A program made the translations under genes and the position numbers. From positions 124,001 to 188,000 of the forward strand of contig JAFEDK010000008.1 of the NCBI GenBank assembly GCA_018241665.1: a stretch of 64,000 bases of DNA, read 5' to 3'. This DNA is from Pseudomonadota bacterium (GTDB taxonomy: Bacteria; Pseudomonadota; Gammaproteobacteria; Burkholderiales; Rhodocyclaceae). How positions within the stretch are numbered: the first letter of the stretch is position 1; each line of letters begins with the position of its first letter. The notes under the pieces are model-generated. The model searched no databases. It saw only the letters and a program-made list of their open reading frames with translations, and had not been told where the DNA came from. This document shows, in pieces, positions 19,885-28,004 of this stretch.

Positions 19885-21054
19885 TTAGGCATCGGACAGC
19901 CAGCGCTGCACCAGGCGGACCCAGTAGGCAACACCGTAGGGAATTGCCTCGTCGTTGAAATCGTAATGGGGATTGTGCAACGTGCAACCGCCTTCACCCG
20001 GTCCATTGCCAAGCCACACGTAGCAGCCCGGCTTTTCCTGCAGGAAGTAGGCGAAATCTTCGGCGCCCATGCTGGGCTTGGGATCCACCGTCACGTTGGC
20101 ATCACCGCAGATCTCCTTCGCTACGGCCGCGCAGAACTCCGCCTCCGGCACCGAATTGATCGTCGCCGGGTAGCCGCGCCGGTACTCGAAATTGATGTTG
20201 GCGCCGAAGGCTGCGGCGACGCCGGTGCATACCCGCTGCATCGCCTCCTCAACCCTTGCCTCGACTTCAGGCCTGAAAGCCCGCACGGTGCCACACAGCT
20301 GCGCCACCTCGGGAATCACGTTGTAGGCATCGCCGGCATGGAACTGGGTCAGCGACAGCACGGCCGCATCCTGCGGATCGACATTGCGCGACATCACCGA
20401 CTGCAAGGCCTGCACAAGCGCGGCGCCGGCCAGCACCGGGTCGATGCCCTGGTGCGGCATCGCCGCGTGAGCCCCATGTCCGCGGATCTCGATGTCGAAG
20501 CGGTCGGCGCAGGCCATCACCGGCCCGCGATGCACGGCAATCTGCCCGACTGGCAGGCCAGGCCAGTTGTGCAGTCCGAACATCGCCTCCATCGGGAAAC
20601 GTTCGAAGAGCCCGTCGGCGATCATCGCCGGTGCGCCGCCATCCCCTTCCTCGGCCGGCTGAAACACGAAATAGACCGTTCCGTCGAAATCGGGATTGCT
20701 CGCCAGATGGGCAGCCGCACCGAGCAGCATGGCCGTATGCCCATCATGCCCGCAGGCGTGCATGCGGCCCGGATGGCGCGAATGGTGGGTGAAGTCGTTC
20801 TTCTCCTGGATCGGCAGCGCGTCCATGTCGGCGCGCAGGCCGATGGCCCGCTGGCTGTTGCCGGCGCGCAGCACGCCGACGACGCCGGTCTTGCCAATGC
20901 CCCGGTGCGTCTCGATACCCAGCGCCTCCAGGCGCTCGGCGACCAGGGCTGCGGTGCGATGCTCCTCGAAGGCCAGTTCAGGATGGGCGTGGATGTCCCG
21001 GCGGATCGCCGTGGTCTCCGTGTGGATGGCCCTCAAATTGTCTAGAAGGTGCAT
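19885..21054 (-). CDS. M20-family amidohydrolase (hippurate hydrolase / N-acyl-amino-acid hydrolase type)
   Basis: A 389-residue metal-dependent amidase that cleaves N-acyl amino acids or related amides. Seen: the metal-binding MHACGHDGHTAMLLGAA, the catalytic acid region FVFQPAEEGDGGA and the C-terminal metal ligand region MGAEDFAYFLQEKPG. These define the hippuricase/IAA-amidohydrolase branch of peptidase family M20D. The ATG at 21054 begins MHLLDNLRAIH, typical for the family; the longer open frame is not supported. It diverges from the histone-deacetylase-like gene with 93 bases between. Substrate cannot be told from sequence. Confidence 0.9.
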   Translation of the reverse strand: MHLLDNLRAIHTETTAIRRDIHAHPELAFEEHRTAALVAERLEALGIETHRGIGKTGVVGVLRAGNSQRAIGLRADMDALPIQEKNDFTHHSRHPGRMHACGHDGHTAMLLGAAAHLASNPDFDGTVYFVFQPAEEGDGGAPAMIADGLFERFPMEAMFGLHNWPGLPVGQIAVHRGPVMACADRFDIEIRGHGAHAAMPHQGIDPVLAGAALVQALQSVMSRNVDPQDAAVLSLTQFHAGDAYNVIPEVAQLCGTVRAFRPEVEARVEEAMQRVCTGVAAAFGANINFEYRRGYPATINSVPEAEFCAAVAKEICGDANVTVDPKPSMGAEDFAYFLQEKPGCYVWLGNGPGEGGCTLHNPHYDFNDEAIPYGVAYWVRLVQRWLSDA

Positions 21055-21147
21055 GATGCGTCCCGATGTCCGGCCCAGAGGCCGTGGATCAATCAATGAT
21101 AGCAGCGGGCTTTGCCCCCGCTCCACCACCCGAGCCCGCCCCCAGCG

Positions 21148-22068
21148 ATGAAACTGTTCTACGCCGACCACTTCGTGCTGCCCCTGCCCGAAGGCCATCG
21201 CTTCCCGATGGAAAAATACGCCCGCCTGCGTGAGCGCCTGCTCGCCGGCGGCCTGTTCGACGCCGACGACTTCCACGTACCGACGGCCGCCAGCGACACG
21301 GAGATCCTGCGCGCCCACGACGCCAGCTACCTGCAACGCGTGGTACGCGGCACGCTGGACAAGGACGATCTGCGCCGCATCGGCTTTCCGTGGTCAGAGG
21401 CGATGGTGGAACGCTCACGCCGGTCCGCCGGCGCCACGCTGGCGGCCTGCCGGGCGGCGCTAGCAGACGGCTGCGCCGCCAACCTGGCCGGCGGCACCCA
21501 CCATGCGTTCCGCGACCGCGGCGAAGGCTTCTGCGTCTTCAACGACTCGGCGATTGCCGCGCTGGCGATGCGGGCCGAAGGCCACGTCGACCGTGTGGCC
21601 ATCGTCGACTGCGACGTGCACCAGGGCAACGGCACCGCGGCAATCCTCGCCAACCGGCCGGACTGTTTCACCTTCAGCATTCACGGCGCCCGCAACTACC
21701 CCTTCGACAAGGAACGCAGCGACCTGGACGTGGACATGCCCGACGGCAGTGGCGACGAGGCTTATCTCGATGCGCTGCGGCCGGCGCTGGCCGAGGTCTT
21801 CCGGCGCGCAGATCCGCAACTGGTCATCTATCTGGCCGGCGCCGATCCCTTCGAGGACGACCGCCTCGGCCGCCTCAAGCTCACCAAAGCCGGCCTTGCC
21901 ACCCGCGACGAACTGGTGCTCGGCGAGTGCCGGCGCCGCGGCCTGCCGGTGGCCATCGCGATGGCCGGCGGCTACGCCCGCCAGATCGACGACACGGTGG
22001 ACATCCACGTTGCCACGGTGAGCGCCGCCGCGCATATCTTCCGTGCACGTAAAGCACCATCGCTATAA
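21148..22068 (+). CDS. Histone deacetylase-family (acetylpolyamine/acetoin utilization type) deacetylase
   Basis: A 306-residue zinc hydrolase of the class I/II histone deacetylase fold, acting in bacteria on acetylated small amines or proteins. Seen: GGTHHAFRDRGEGFCVFND with the catalytic histidine pair, IVDCDVHQGNGTA with zinc ligands Asp and His, and the later YLAGADPFEDDRLG with the third zinc ligand. The start MKLFYADHFVLPLPEGHRFPM is the family's usual N-terminus. It stands 27 bases upstream of the MoxR gene, so co-transcription is possible, though a functional link is unproven. Confidence 0.92.
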   Translation: MKLFYADHFVLPLPEGHRFPMEKYARLRERLLAGGLFDADDFHVPTAASDTEILRAHDASYLQRVVRGTLDKDDLRRIGFPWSEAMVERSRRSAGATLAACRAALADGCAANLAGGTHHAFRDRGEGFCVFNDSAIAALAMRAEGHVDRVAIVDCDVHQGNGTAAILANRPDCFTFSIHGARNYPFDKERSDLDVDMPDGSGDEAYLDALRPALAEVFRRADPQLVIYLAGADPFEDDRLGRLKLTKAGLATRDELVLGECRRRGLPVAIAMAGGYARQIDDTVDIHVATVSAAAHIFRARKAPSL

Positions 22069-22095
22069 TCGAGAAAACCCCAGCGAGGATTCCCC

Positions 22096-22938
22096 ATGCG
22101 TTTCGAAGGCTCCGACAATTACGTCGCCACCCCTGACCTGATGCTGGCCGTCAATGCGGCAATCCGCCTGCAGCGCCCGCTGCTCATCAAGGGCGAGCCC
22201 GGCACCGGCAAGACCATGCTCGCCGAAGAGGTCGCCGCCGCCCTCGGCATGCCGCTGCTGCAGTGGCACATCAAGTCCACCACCAAGGCGCAGCAGGGCC
22301 TGTACGAATACGATGCGGTGTCCCGCCTGCGCGACTCCCAACTCGGCGACGACAAGGTGAAGGACATCGGCAACTACATCGTCAAGGGCACCCTGTGGCA
22401 GGCCTTCGATGCCGACGAGCCGACCGTGGTGCTGATCGACGAGATCGACAAGGCCGACATCGAATTCCCCAACGACCTGCTGCGCGAACTCGACCGCATG
22501 GAGTTCCATGTCTACGAGACCCGCGAGACCGTCAAGGCGCGCCACCGCCCCATCGTCTTCATCACCTCCAACAACGAGAAGGAACTGCCGGACGCCTTCC
22601 TGCGCCGCTGCTTCTTCCACTACATCAAGTTCCCTGACCGGGACACGATGCAGAAGATCGTCGACGTGCACTTCCCCGGTATCAAGCAGGCCCTGCTGAA
22701 GGAGGCCCTGGAGGTCTTCTTCGGCCTGCGCGACGTGCCGGGCCTGAAGAAGAAGCCGTCCACGTCGGAGCTGATCGACTGGCTCAAGCTGCTGGTCGCG
22801 GAGGAGATTCCGGTCGAAGCCCTGCGCTCGCCCGACCAGAAGGCCGCCATCCCGCCGCTGCATGGCGCGCTGCTGAAGAACGAGCAGGACATGCACCTCT
22901 TCGAGCGCCTGGTCTTCATGGCCCAGCGCAACCGCTGA
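22096..22938 (+). CDS. MoxR-family AAA+ ATPase
   Basis: A 280-residue AAA+ ATPase of the MoxR group, chaperone-like proteins that load metals or remodel partners together with a VWA protein. Walker A is GEPGTGKT near residues 34-41, Walker B is VVLIDEIDKAD, sensor 1 is FITSNNEKELPDAFLRRC. The next gene, 13 bases on, encodes the matching VWA protein, the normal pairing for this family (CoxD/CoxE or NorQ/NorD style). It is distinct from the second MoxR gene at 29377, which belongs to the TIR operon. The target enzyme is not encoded nearby. Confidence 0.94.
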   Translation: MRFEGSDNYVATPDLMLAVNAAIRLQRPLLIKGEPGTGKTMLAEEVAAALGMPLLQWHIKSTTKAQQGLYEYDAVSRLRDSQLGDDKVKDIGNYIVKGTLWQAFDADEPTVVLIDEIDKADIEFPNDLLRELDRMEFHVYETRETVKARHRPIVFITSNNEKELPDAFLRRCFFHYIKFPDRDTMQKIVDVHFPGIKQALLKEALEVFFGLRDVPGLKKKPSTSELIDWLKLLVAEEIPVEALRSPDQKAAIPPLHGALLKNEQDMHLFERLVFMAQRNR

Positions 22939-22951
22939 GCCGGACACCACC

Positions 22952-24130
22952 ATGCTCGTCGACTTCTTCCTGCACCTCAAGAACCGCAAGCTCCCGGTCT
23001 CGACGAAGGAATTCCTGACCCTGCTCGAAGCCCTCGAAGCCGGCCTGGGCGGGCACAGCATGGAAGACTTCTACTTTCTGGCCCGCGCCAGTCTGGTCAA
23101 GGACGAGAGCCAGTACGACCGCTTCGACCAGGCCTTCGGCGAGTACTTCAAGGGTATCGAGGCCATCCCCGGCCTGGAAGTGGATCTGCCCGGGGAATGG
23201 CTGAAGGCGATGGCGACGAAGCACCTCAGCCCCGAAGAGAAGGCCAGGCTCGAGAAGCTCGGCTGGGACAAGCTGATGGAGGAGTTCAAGAAGCGCCTGC
23301 AGGAGCAGAAGGGGCGCCACCAGGGCGGCTCGAAATGGGTCGGTACCGGCGGCACCTCACCCTTCGGCAACAACGGCTACAACCCGGAAGGCATCCGCGT
23401 CGGCGGCGAATCGGCCGGCAACCGCACGGCAGTAAAAGTGTGGGACCAGCGGGAATACCGGAATCTGGACGACACCGTCGAACTGGGCACCCGCAACATC
23501 AAGGTGGCGCTACGCCGCCTGCGCCGCTTCGCCCGCCTCGGCGCACCGGACGAGCTGGACCTGGACGGCACCATCGCCGCCACCGCCCGCAACGCCGGCT
23601 ACCTGGACCTGCTGATGCGCCCGGAACGCCACAACGCGGTGAAGGTACTGATCTTCTTCGACGTGGGCGGCTCGATGGACGACCACGTGAAGGTCTGCGA
23701 GGAGCTGTTCTCGGCCTGCCGCACCGAGTTCAAGCATCTGGAGTACTTCTACTTCCACAACTGCGTGTATGACCACGTATGGCGTGACAGCCGTCGGCGC
23801 CATAGCGAGCGCACGCCGACCCTCGACGTGCTCCACAAGTACGGCCCGGAATACAAGCTGATCTTCGTCGGCGACGCGACGATGAGCCCCTATGAGATCC
23901 TACAGCCGGGCGGCTCCATCGAATACAGCAATCCGGAGCCCGGCGCCACCTGGCTGCGCCGCCTCGCCGACGCCTATCCCGCCGTCGCCTGGCTCAACCC
24001 GGAGCCGGAGCGCATGTGGGACTACCGGCAGACCATCGGCATCGTGCGCAAGCTGCTGGGGGAGCGCATGTTCCCCCTCACCCTGGACGGCCTGACGCGG
24101 GCCATCACCCATCTGTCGCGGAAGCAGTAA
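22952..24130 (+). CDS. VWA domain protein, CoxE-like
   Basis: A 392-residue partner of the preceding MoxR ATPase. The N-terminal half is helical with a charged, glycine-rich linker (about residues 110-160). The VWA domain begins near residue 232 with FFDVGGSMDDHVK. The usual metal-ion-dependent adhesion motif DxSxS is here D-V-G-G-S, so the first serine is replaced by glycine. The end, ERMFPLTLDGLTRAITHLSRK, is typical of this family. It is translated from an ATG 13 bases after the MoxR stop. Together the two probably assemble or activate an unidentified metalloenzyme or complex. Confidence 0.9.
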   Translation: MLVDFFLHLKNRKLPVSTKEFLTLLEALEAGLGGHSMEDFYFLARASLVKDESQYDRFDQAFGEYFKGIEAIPGLEVDLPGEWLKAMATKHLSPEEKARLEKLGWDKLMEEFKKRLQEQKGRHQGGSKWVGTGGTSPFGNNGYNPEGIRVGGESAGNRTAVKVWDQREYRNLDDTVELGTRNIKVALRRLRRFARLGAPDELDLDGTIAATARNAGYLDLLMRPERHNAVKVLIFFDVGGSMDDHVKVCEELFSACRTEFKHLEYFYFHNCVYDHVWRDSRRRHSERTPTLDVLHKYGPEYKLIFVGDATMSPYEILQPGGSIEYSNPEPGATWLRRLADAYPAVAWLNPEPERMWDYRQTIGIVRKLLGERMFPLTLDGLTRAITHLSRKQ

Positions 24131-24164
24131 GCGCTGCTCCCGCCCATGGCCAGGACCAAGCCGG

Positions 24165-24935
24165 TCAGGGCGCCCGGTAATTGTCCTGGGTCAGCAGGTC
24201 GATGCCGCAGGGGAGTTGCTCGATCCAGTCGAGAAAGCGATTGACCATGACCTTGCCCTCAAAGCGGCAGCCGTGCTGTGGCACGATCATTTCCACGTCC
24301 ATCTGGCGGACCATGTTCACCCAGAAGCGGCAGATCTTGTTGGAGATCATGTATCGGCGATGGAAGCCGGCCATCGTGATGACGTGGTCGTCGAAGTCCC
24401 GCACCGGCTCGGCCGCCTGGTTGTGATCGACGAGCGAGGCCCCCATGTCACCGGAGAAGAGGATCTTGGACACCGGATCGTAGAACTGGAAGTTGCCTTC
24501 CGAGTGCATGAAGTGGGCCGGCACCGCCTTGATCTTGCTCTCGCCCAGCGGGATGTTCATGCCCTCGTCAGGGATGCCGAGGATCCGCGCCGAGTAATCC
24601 TTGCCGGTGGTGAAGTGCGGCACGAAGCGCGTCCACAGGCGGGAGATCATTACCTTGCAGTGGGTGGACACCATCCACTTGTTGAGGGACGCGATGATGT
24701 CCGGGTCGGCGTGGGTGGCGAAGATGTAATCCAGCCCCCGCGACGGGAAGAAGCGCTGCATGGACATCAGCAAGCCGTTGTAGGTCATGTTGCCGCCCGG
24801 ATCGATCAGGGCGCCATGCTCCCCGTCCACGATCAGGAACTGGTTGCACTGCACCGCATGGTCGGCCTCCTCGTCTACAAGATCATAAAAGGCCAGACAG
24901 GCATGCTTGCCGTTGTTGAAGAGTTCGACTGCCAT
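24165..24935 (-). CDS. ODP-type metallo-beta-lactamase-fold protein (diiron, FprA-like)
   Basis: A 256-residue protein of the oxygen-binding diiron (ODP) branch of the metallo-beta-lactamase fold, as in flavodiiron proteins but without the flavodoxin domain. Seen: DPGG after the first strands, FATHADPDI as the HxxxD metal motif, AHFMHSEGNF, FSGDMGASL and a final PQHGCRF. Cytoplasmic oxygen, NO or redox sensing or scavenging is the family-based expectation. The ATG at 24935 is preferred over a GTG at 24944 because GGAAAG then lies at a workable distance. A perfect FNR/DNR-type box lies about 80 bases upstream, consistent with low-oxygen control. Confidence 0.85.
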   Translation of the reverse strand: MAVELFNNGKHACLAFYDLVDEEADHAVQCNQFLIVDGEHGALIDPGGNMTYNGLLMSMQRFFPSRGLDYIFATHADPDIIASLNKWMVSTHCKVMISRLWTRFVPHFTTGKDYSARILGIPDEGMNIPLGESKIKAVPAHFMHSEGNFQFYDPVSKILFSGDMGASLVDHNQAAEPVRDFDDHVITMAGFHRRYMISNKICRFWVNMVRQMDVEMIVPQHGCRFEGKVMVNRFLDWIEQLPCGIDLLTQDNYRAP

Positions 24936-25014
24936 GGGGCGCACTTTCCGCGTATCAGAGAGCCCGATACTTTATCTGAGACGACACATGACGAACACGT
25001 GACCAGCACCTACA

Positions 25015-25028
25015 TTGACCGGGGTCAA
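25015..25028. promoter_or_regulatory. FNR/DNR-type box in divergent promoter region
   Basis: TTGACCGGGGTCAA has perfect half-sites TTGAC and GTCAA separated by four bases, matching the CRP/FNR-superfamily consensus (TTGAT or TTGAC type) used by FNR, ANR and DNR. It lies between the ODP-type gene (start 24935, minus) and the secreted protein gene (start 25095, plus). Which side it controls is not decided by the sequence. Confidence 0.72.
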
Positions 25029-25094
25029 AAAAACTTCTCGTCATTCGTACGGCATTGGGGTAGTTTTCGGGCTTTCGGTCTGTCGGGCTCCGTC

Positions 25095-25781
25095 GTGAAA
25101 CGCGCCATCCCCATCCTGTGCGCGGCAGTCGTCCTGCTGCTACCCACCGAGGCGGCCTGGTCCCTCGATACCGGCTTCGCCAGCCGTTCCCCATCTTCGG
25201 CTCAAAGCAGCCGGCAGGCCGGCAGTTCCATCGCCGCCCGCAAGAAACTGCTCGCCATGCGCAAGGGCGTCGGCGCCCAGGCCGGCTTCGGCGGCGTCAA
25301 CGTGATGAACCGGGAAGGGGTCCGCCCGGAGGATCTGCGCCCGCCCTCCGCCACCATGTGCGCACTTCAGGGTATCTCGGGACAAGCCAAGCCCACCGCC
25401 AAGACGCGCCAGGACGCCTCCGGGCGGGTCATCCTGTCCACCGATCCTTCCAGCCTCAGCGGACAGAGCGCCGACATCTACAGTGCCTGCGACTCGACGG
25501 GCAAGCGCGCCCGCGCGGGCCTGAAGCCGGGCAGCGGCTCACTGCTGGTTGACTCGACCGGCGGTCGCGTACCCGGTGGCGCCAGTCCCCGTCTGGCCAG
25601 GAGCAAGGGCATCTACGACGCCCGGACCAACATGCTGCTCGGCACCAAGGCCACCAAGGATCGCACGGCCAGCTTCGCCAATCAGCCCTCCCGGTCCACA
25701 TCCCTGTTCGACCCGACCACCGGCGGCATCAAGCCTCCGAAGGTCATGAGCGCCTACAGCGTCTACCAGCAAACCCCCTGA
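25095..25781 (+). CDS. Secreted protein of unknown function
   Basis: A 228-residue protein I do not recognise. The GTG start at 25095 gives a clear signal peptide (VKRAIPILCAAVVLLLPTEAAWS), so it should be exported. The mature part is rich in Ser, Gly, Arg and Lys and low in hydrophobics. It contains two cysteines (in TMCALQG and YSACDST) and several short similar elements of the kind STDPSSLSG, DSTGGRVPGG and FDPTTGGIKPP, suggesting a mostly unstructured or repeat-like protein. It sits behind the FNR-type box and converges on the helicase gene. The start is uncertain, since no strong ribosome site is visible. Confidence 0.65.
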   Translation: MKRAIPILCAAVVLLLPTEAAWSLDTGFASRSPSSAQSSRQAGSSIAARKKLLAMRKGVGAQAGFGGVNVMNREGVRPEDLRPPSATMCALQGISGQAKPTAKTRQDASGRVILSTDPSSLSGQSADIYSACDSTGKRARAGLKPGSGSLLVDSTGGRVPGGASPRLARSKGIYDARTNMLLGTKATKDRTASFANQPSRSTSLFDPTTGGIKPPKVMSAYSVYQQTP

Positions 25782-25833
25782 GCGGCTGACCGGCACTCGC
25801 GAACAGAAACACCAAGGGCCCAGCACCGTCCGG

Positions 25834-27783
25834 TCAGCGCTTGAGCGGCCAGTACCAACTCGGAACACCCTTGCGCCCGCCGCCCGCCCCCTGCCGTCGG
25901 CGGCTGCGCAGGTGACCATCCACCGCAGCAATCCACGGCACCAGGTGCAGGTCGGCCAGTTCCTGGTCGACGAACAGTTCCGGCAGGCGATAGGCGAACC
26001 AGCGGTAGGCCGCCAGCAGGCGCACCGTGGTTTCCGCCTCCTCGAGGGAAGCCCGCCGCGGCGCCGGGGGCAGGAAATCCAGCGCGATGGTCTTGCCCTT
26101 GTTGGCCGCGTACGCCCAATCCCGCCATACCCCGTCTATGGTCTCGTTCTGGGATGCCATCGGGGCCATCGAGAAGACGTGCTTGTGATGCAGGCTGAGG
26201 CTCTTCATGCGGTCCAGCTGGGCCGCGCGACTCAGCTGTTCCTCCGGGATATGGGGCGTGAAGAAGCCGTCACCGCAGTCCGCATGGAGCTGGAACAAGG
26301 ACAACAGGGCTTCCAGACGGTGGTCGCCGGAGGTCTCGGCCAGCTGCTCCAGGTAAGCCGAGCCCGCCGTGATCTGGAAGCCACGACTCTCCAGCGGTGG
26401 CTGGGGGGCTTTCATCAAGCTGCTCACCACCTGGTGCTCGGCGGGCGTGAGCCCCGCCACCACCCCCTCCTCGTCCCGATGGCCGAAACGGCCGGCCCGG
26501 CCGCCGATCTGCTGCAGCAGGGACGGCGAGAGCGTGCCACGGGCGGTGCCGTCATACTTCTGGACGGCCGAGAACACGACCCGCTGGATGGGCAGGTTGA
26601 GGCCCATGCCGATGGCGTCGGTGGCGACGAGGATGTCGGCATCTCCGCCGGCAAAGCGGTGCGCCTCCCGTTCCCGCACCTCCGGCGACAGGGCGCCATA
26701 AATGCACGCCACCGACTTTCCCAATGCCAGCAGGTCGTCGCGCAGATTAAGGGCATCCCGCCGGGAGAAAACGATAAATGCGTCGCCGGGCCGTGCCCGC
26801 CGCAAGGCGGCCGCCGGCTCGTTGCCCAGGGCCTGGCCGACTACCAGCGGATGTTTGCGCTGCTTGCGCCGGATCTCGAGCGGCAGCCCCAGGCGGGCCG
26901 CAAGGGCCACGATGGCCGGCTCCGCCGACAAAGCCCCCACCAGCCAGACCTCGCCGGCGTTGGCGCCGACCACCGCCTGGGTCCACGCCCATCCGCGGTC
27001 GGGGTCCTCCAGCATCTGGATCTCGTCGATGACCGCCACCTCGAGCGCTGCGGAGGGGTCGAGCATTTCGATGGTGGAGGCCGTCACGCGGCTACCTTCC
27101 ACGATGCGGTGCTCCTCACCGGTAATCAGCGACGCACTGACCCCGAACTCCTCGTTGAGGCGGGTGAAGGCCTCCAGTGCGAGCAGGCGCAGCGGCCCCA
27201 GGTAGACGCCGGAGGAGGCGCTCGCCAGGCGCTCGAAGGCGTCGTGAGTCTTGCCGGAGTTCGTGGGCCCCAGCACCGCAATCAGCCGACGCTGACGACG
27301 GAAGGCCGGGAAGGTTGCAGGATAGTCGGACAGCTTGAGGGTGCGGCCGATCTGCTCGGCAAGGTCATGGTGACGCCGCTTGGCACGCAGGTCGTTGAGC
27401 GACTGGGCCAGGCTCTTGCCGACTGAGGAGAGGTCCAGATCCCCGCAGGACCACAGCTCCTTCAGCTTGCGCAGATTGGGTTGCAGATCCTCCGCGGTGC
27501 AGGCGTCAAGGTAGGCGCCGATCTCGATGATCGCCGCTTCGAGGGCGCGCTCCAGATTTTCCCCGCAGGCCTCGAGCATGGCCTGTTCGAGGGTATCCCG
27601 CACCTCGCCAGGCCGCCGTCGCCAGTGCGCAGCCTGGCCCAGGCAGCTCTCCGGCAGGTGGCCGAACACCCTCAGCACTTCGCCCTGGAGCCGGACCGTC
27701 CTCCCCGCCGCCAGCCATACCCGACTGCCGCTGAAGGTCCGCGCGAAGCGGAGACCTTCCGGTTGGCGCCCGTGCGCATCCAT
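25834..27783 (-). CDS. SUV3-type DExH RNA helicase
   Basis: A 649-residue superfamily 2 helicase resembling mitochondrial SUV3, which unwinds RNA for degradation. Seen: motif I GPTNSGKT near residues 172-180, motif II DEIQM (the SUV3 form of the DExH box), motif VI QIGGRAGRFG, and a C-terminal SUV3-like helical part. An N-terminal region of about 160 residues precedes the helicase core. The ATG at 27783 follows AAAGGATTGAT, a good ribosome site; the open frame upstream is not supported. Bacterial SUV3-like helicases are known mainly from alpha- and betaproteobacteria. It diverges from the TIR operon. Confidence 0.87.
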   Translation of the reverse strand: MDAHGRQPEGLRFARTFSGSRVWLAAGRTVRLQGEVLRVFGHLPESCLGQAAHWRRRPGEVRDTLEQAMLEACGENLERALEAAIIEIGAYLDACTAEDLQPNLRKLKELWSCGDLDLSSVGKSLAQSLNDLRAKRRHHDLAEQIGRTLKLSDYPATFPAFRRQRRLIAVLGPTNSGKTHDAFERLASASSGVYLGPLRLLALEAFTRLNEEFGVSASLITGEEHRIVEGSRVTASTIEMLDPSAALEVAVIDEIQMLEDPDRGWAWTQAVVGANAGEVWLVGALSAEPAIVALAARLGLPLEIRRKQRKHPLVVGQALGNEPAAALRRARPGDAFIVFSRRDALNLRDDLLALGKSVACIYGALSPEVREREAHRFAGGDADILVATDAIGMGLNLPIQRVVFSAVQKYDGTARGTLSPSLLQQIGGRAGRFGHRDEEGVVAGLTPAEHQVVSSLMKAPQPPLESRGFQITAGSAYLEQLAETSGDHRLEALLSLFQLHADCGDGFFTPHIPEEQLSRAAQLDRMKSLSLHHKHVFSMAPMASQNETIDGVWRDWAYAANKGKTIALDFLPPAPRRASLEEAETTVRLLAAYRWFAYRLPELFVDQELADLHLVPWIAAVDGHLRSRRRQGAGGGRKGVPSWYWPLKR

Positions 27784-27910
27784 ATCAATCCTTTCTAAGA
27801 CGCCCCTCGGCCCTGCCGACGGGAACATTGGGGGCGCACATCTTATTCGACAGTGCCCGCCCCCACACGACATTCCGCCCGTTTCGGCTACAAGCCCGCT
27901 ACCGATGGGC

Positions 27911-27939
27911 TTGCCAGCCTTCCACGGACTTCCGATACT
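27911..27939 (+). promoter_or_regulatory. Candidate sigma-70 promoter for the TIR operon
   Basis: TTGCCA (27911-27916) and GATACT (27934-27939) are separated by exactly 17 bases. This would place the transcription start near 27946 and leave a leader of about 60 bases before the TIR gene's ATG at 28005. Confidence 0.5.
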
Positions 27940-28004
27940 TGCAGCGCAGGGCCCTGCCAACGGGTCCCCGGACGACCTTCCTCCACGTGCTGCTACGGAC
28001 TCCC

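Noticed and set aside
25784-25838. GCTGACCGG...CCGGTCAGC repeat as terminator between the exported protein and the helicase
   Set aside because: The arms are 37 bases apart, there is no T-run and the right arm overlaps the helicase stop codon.
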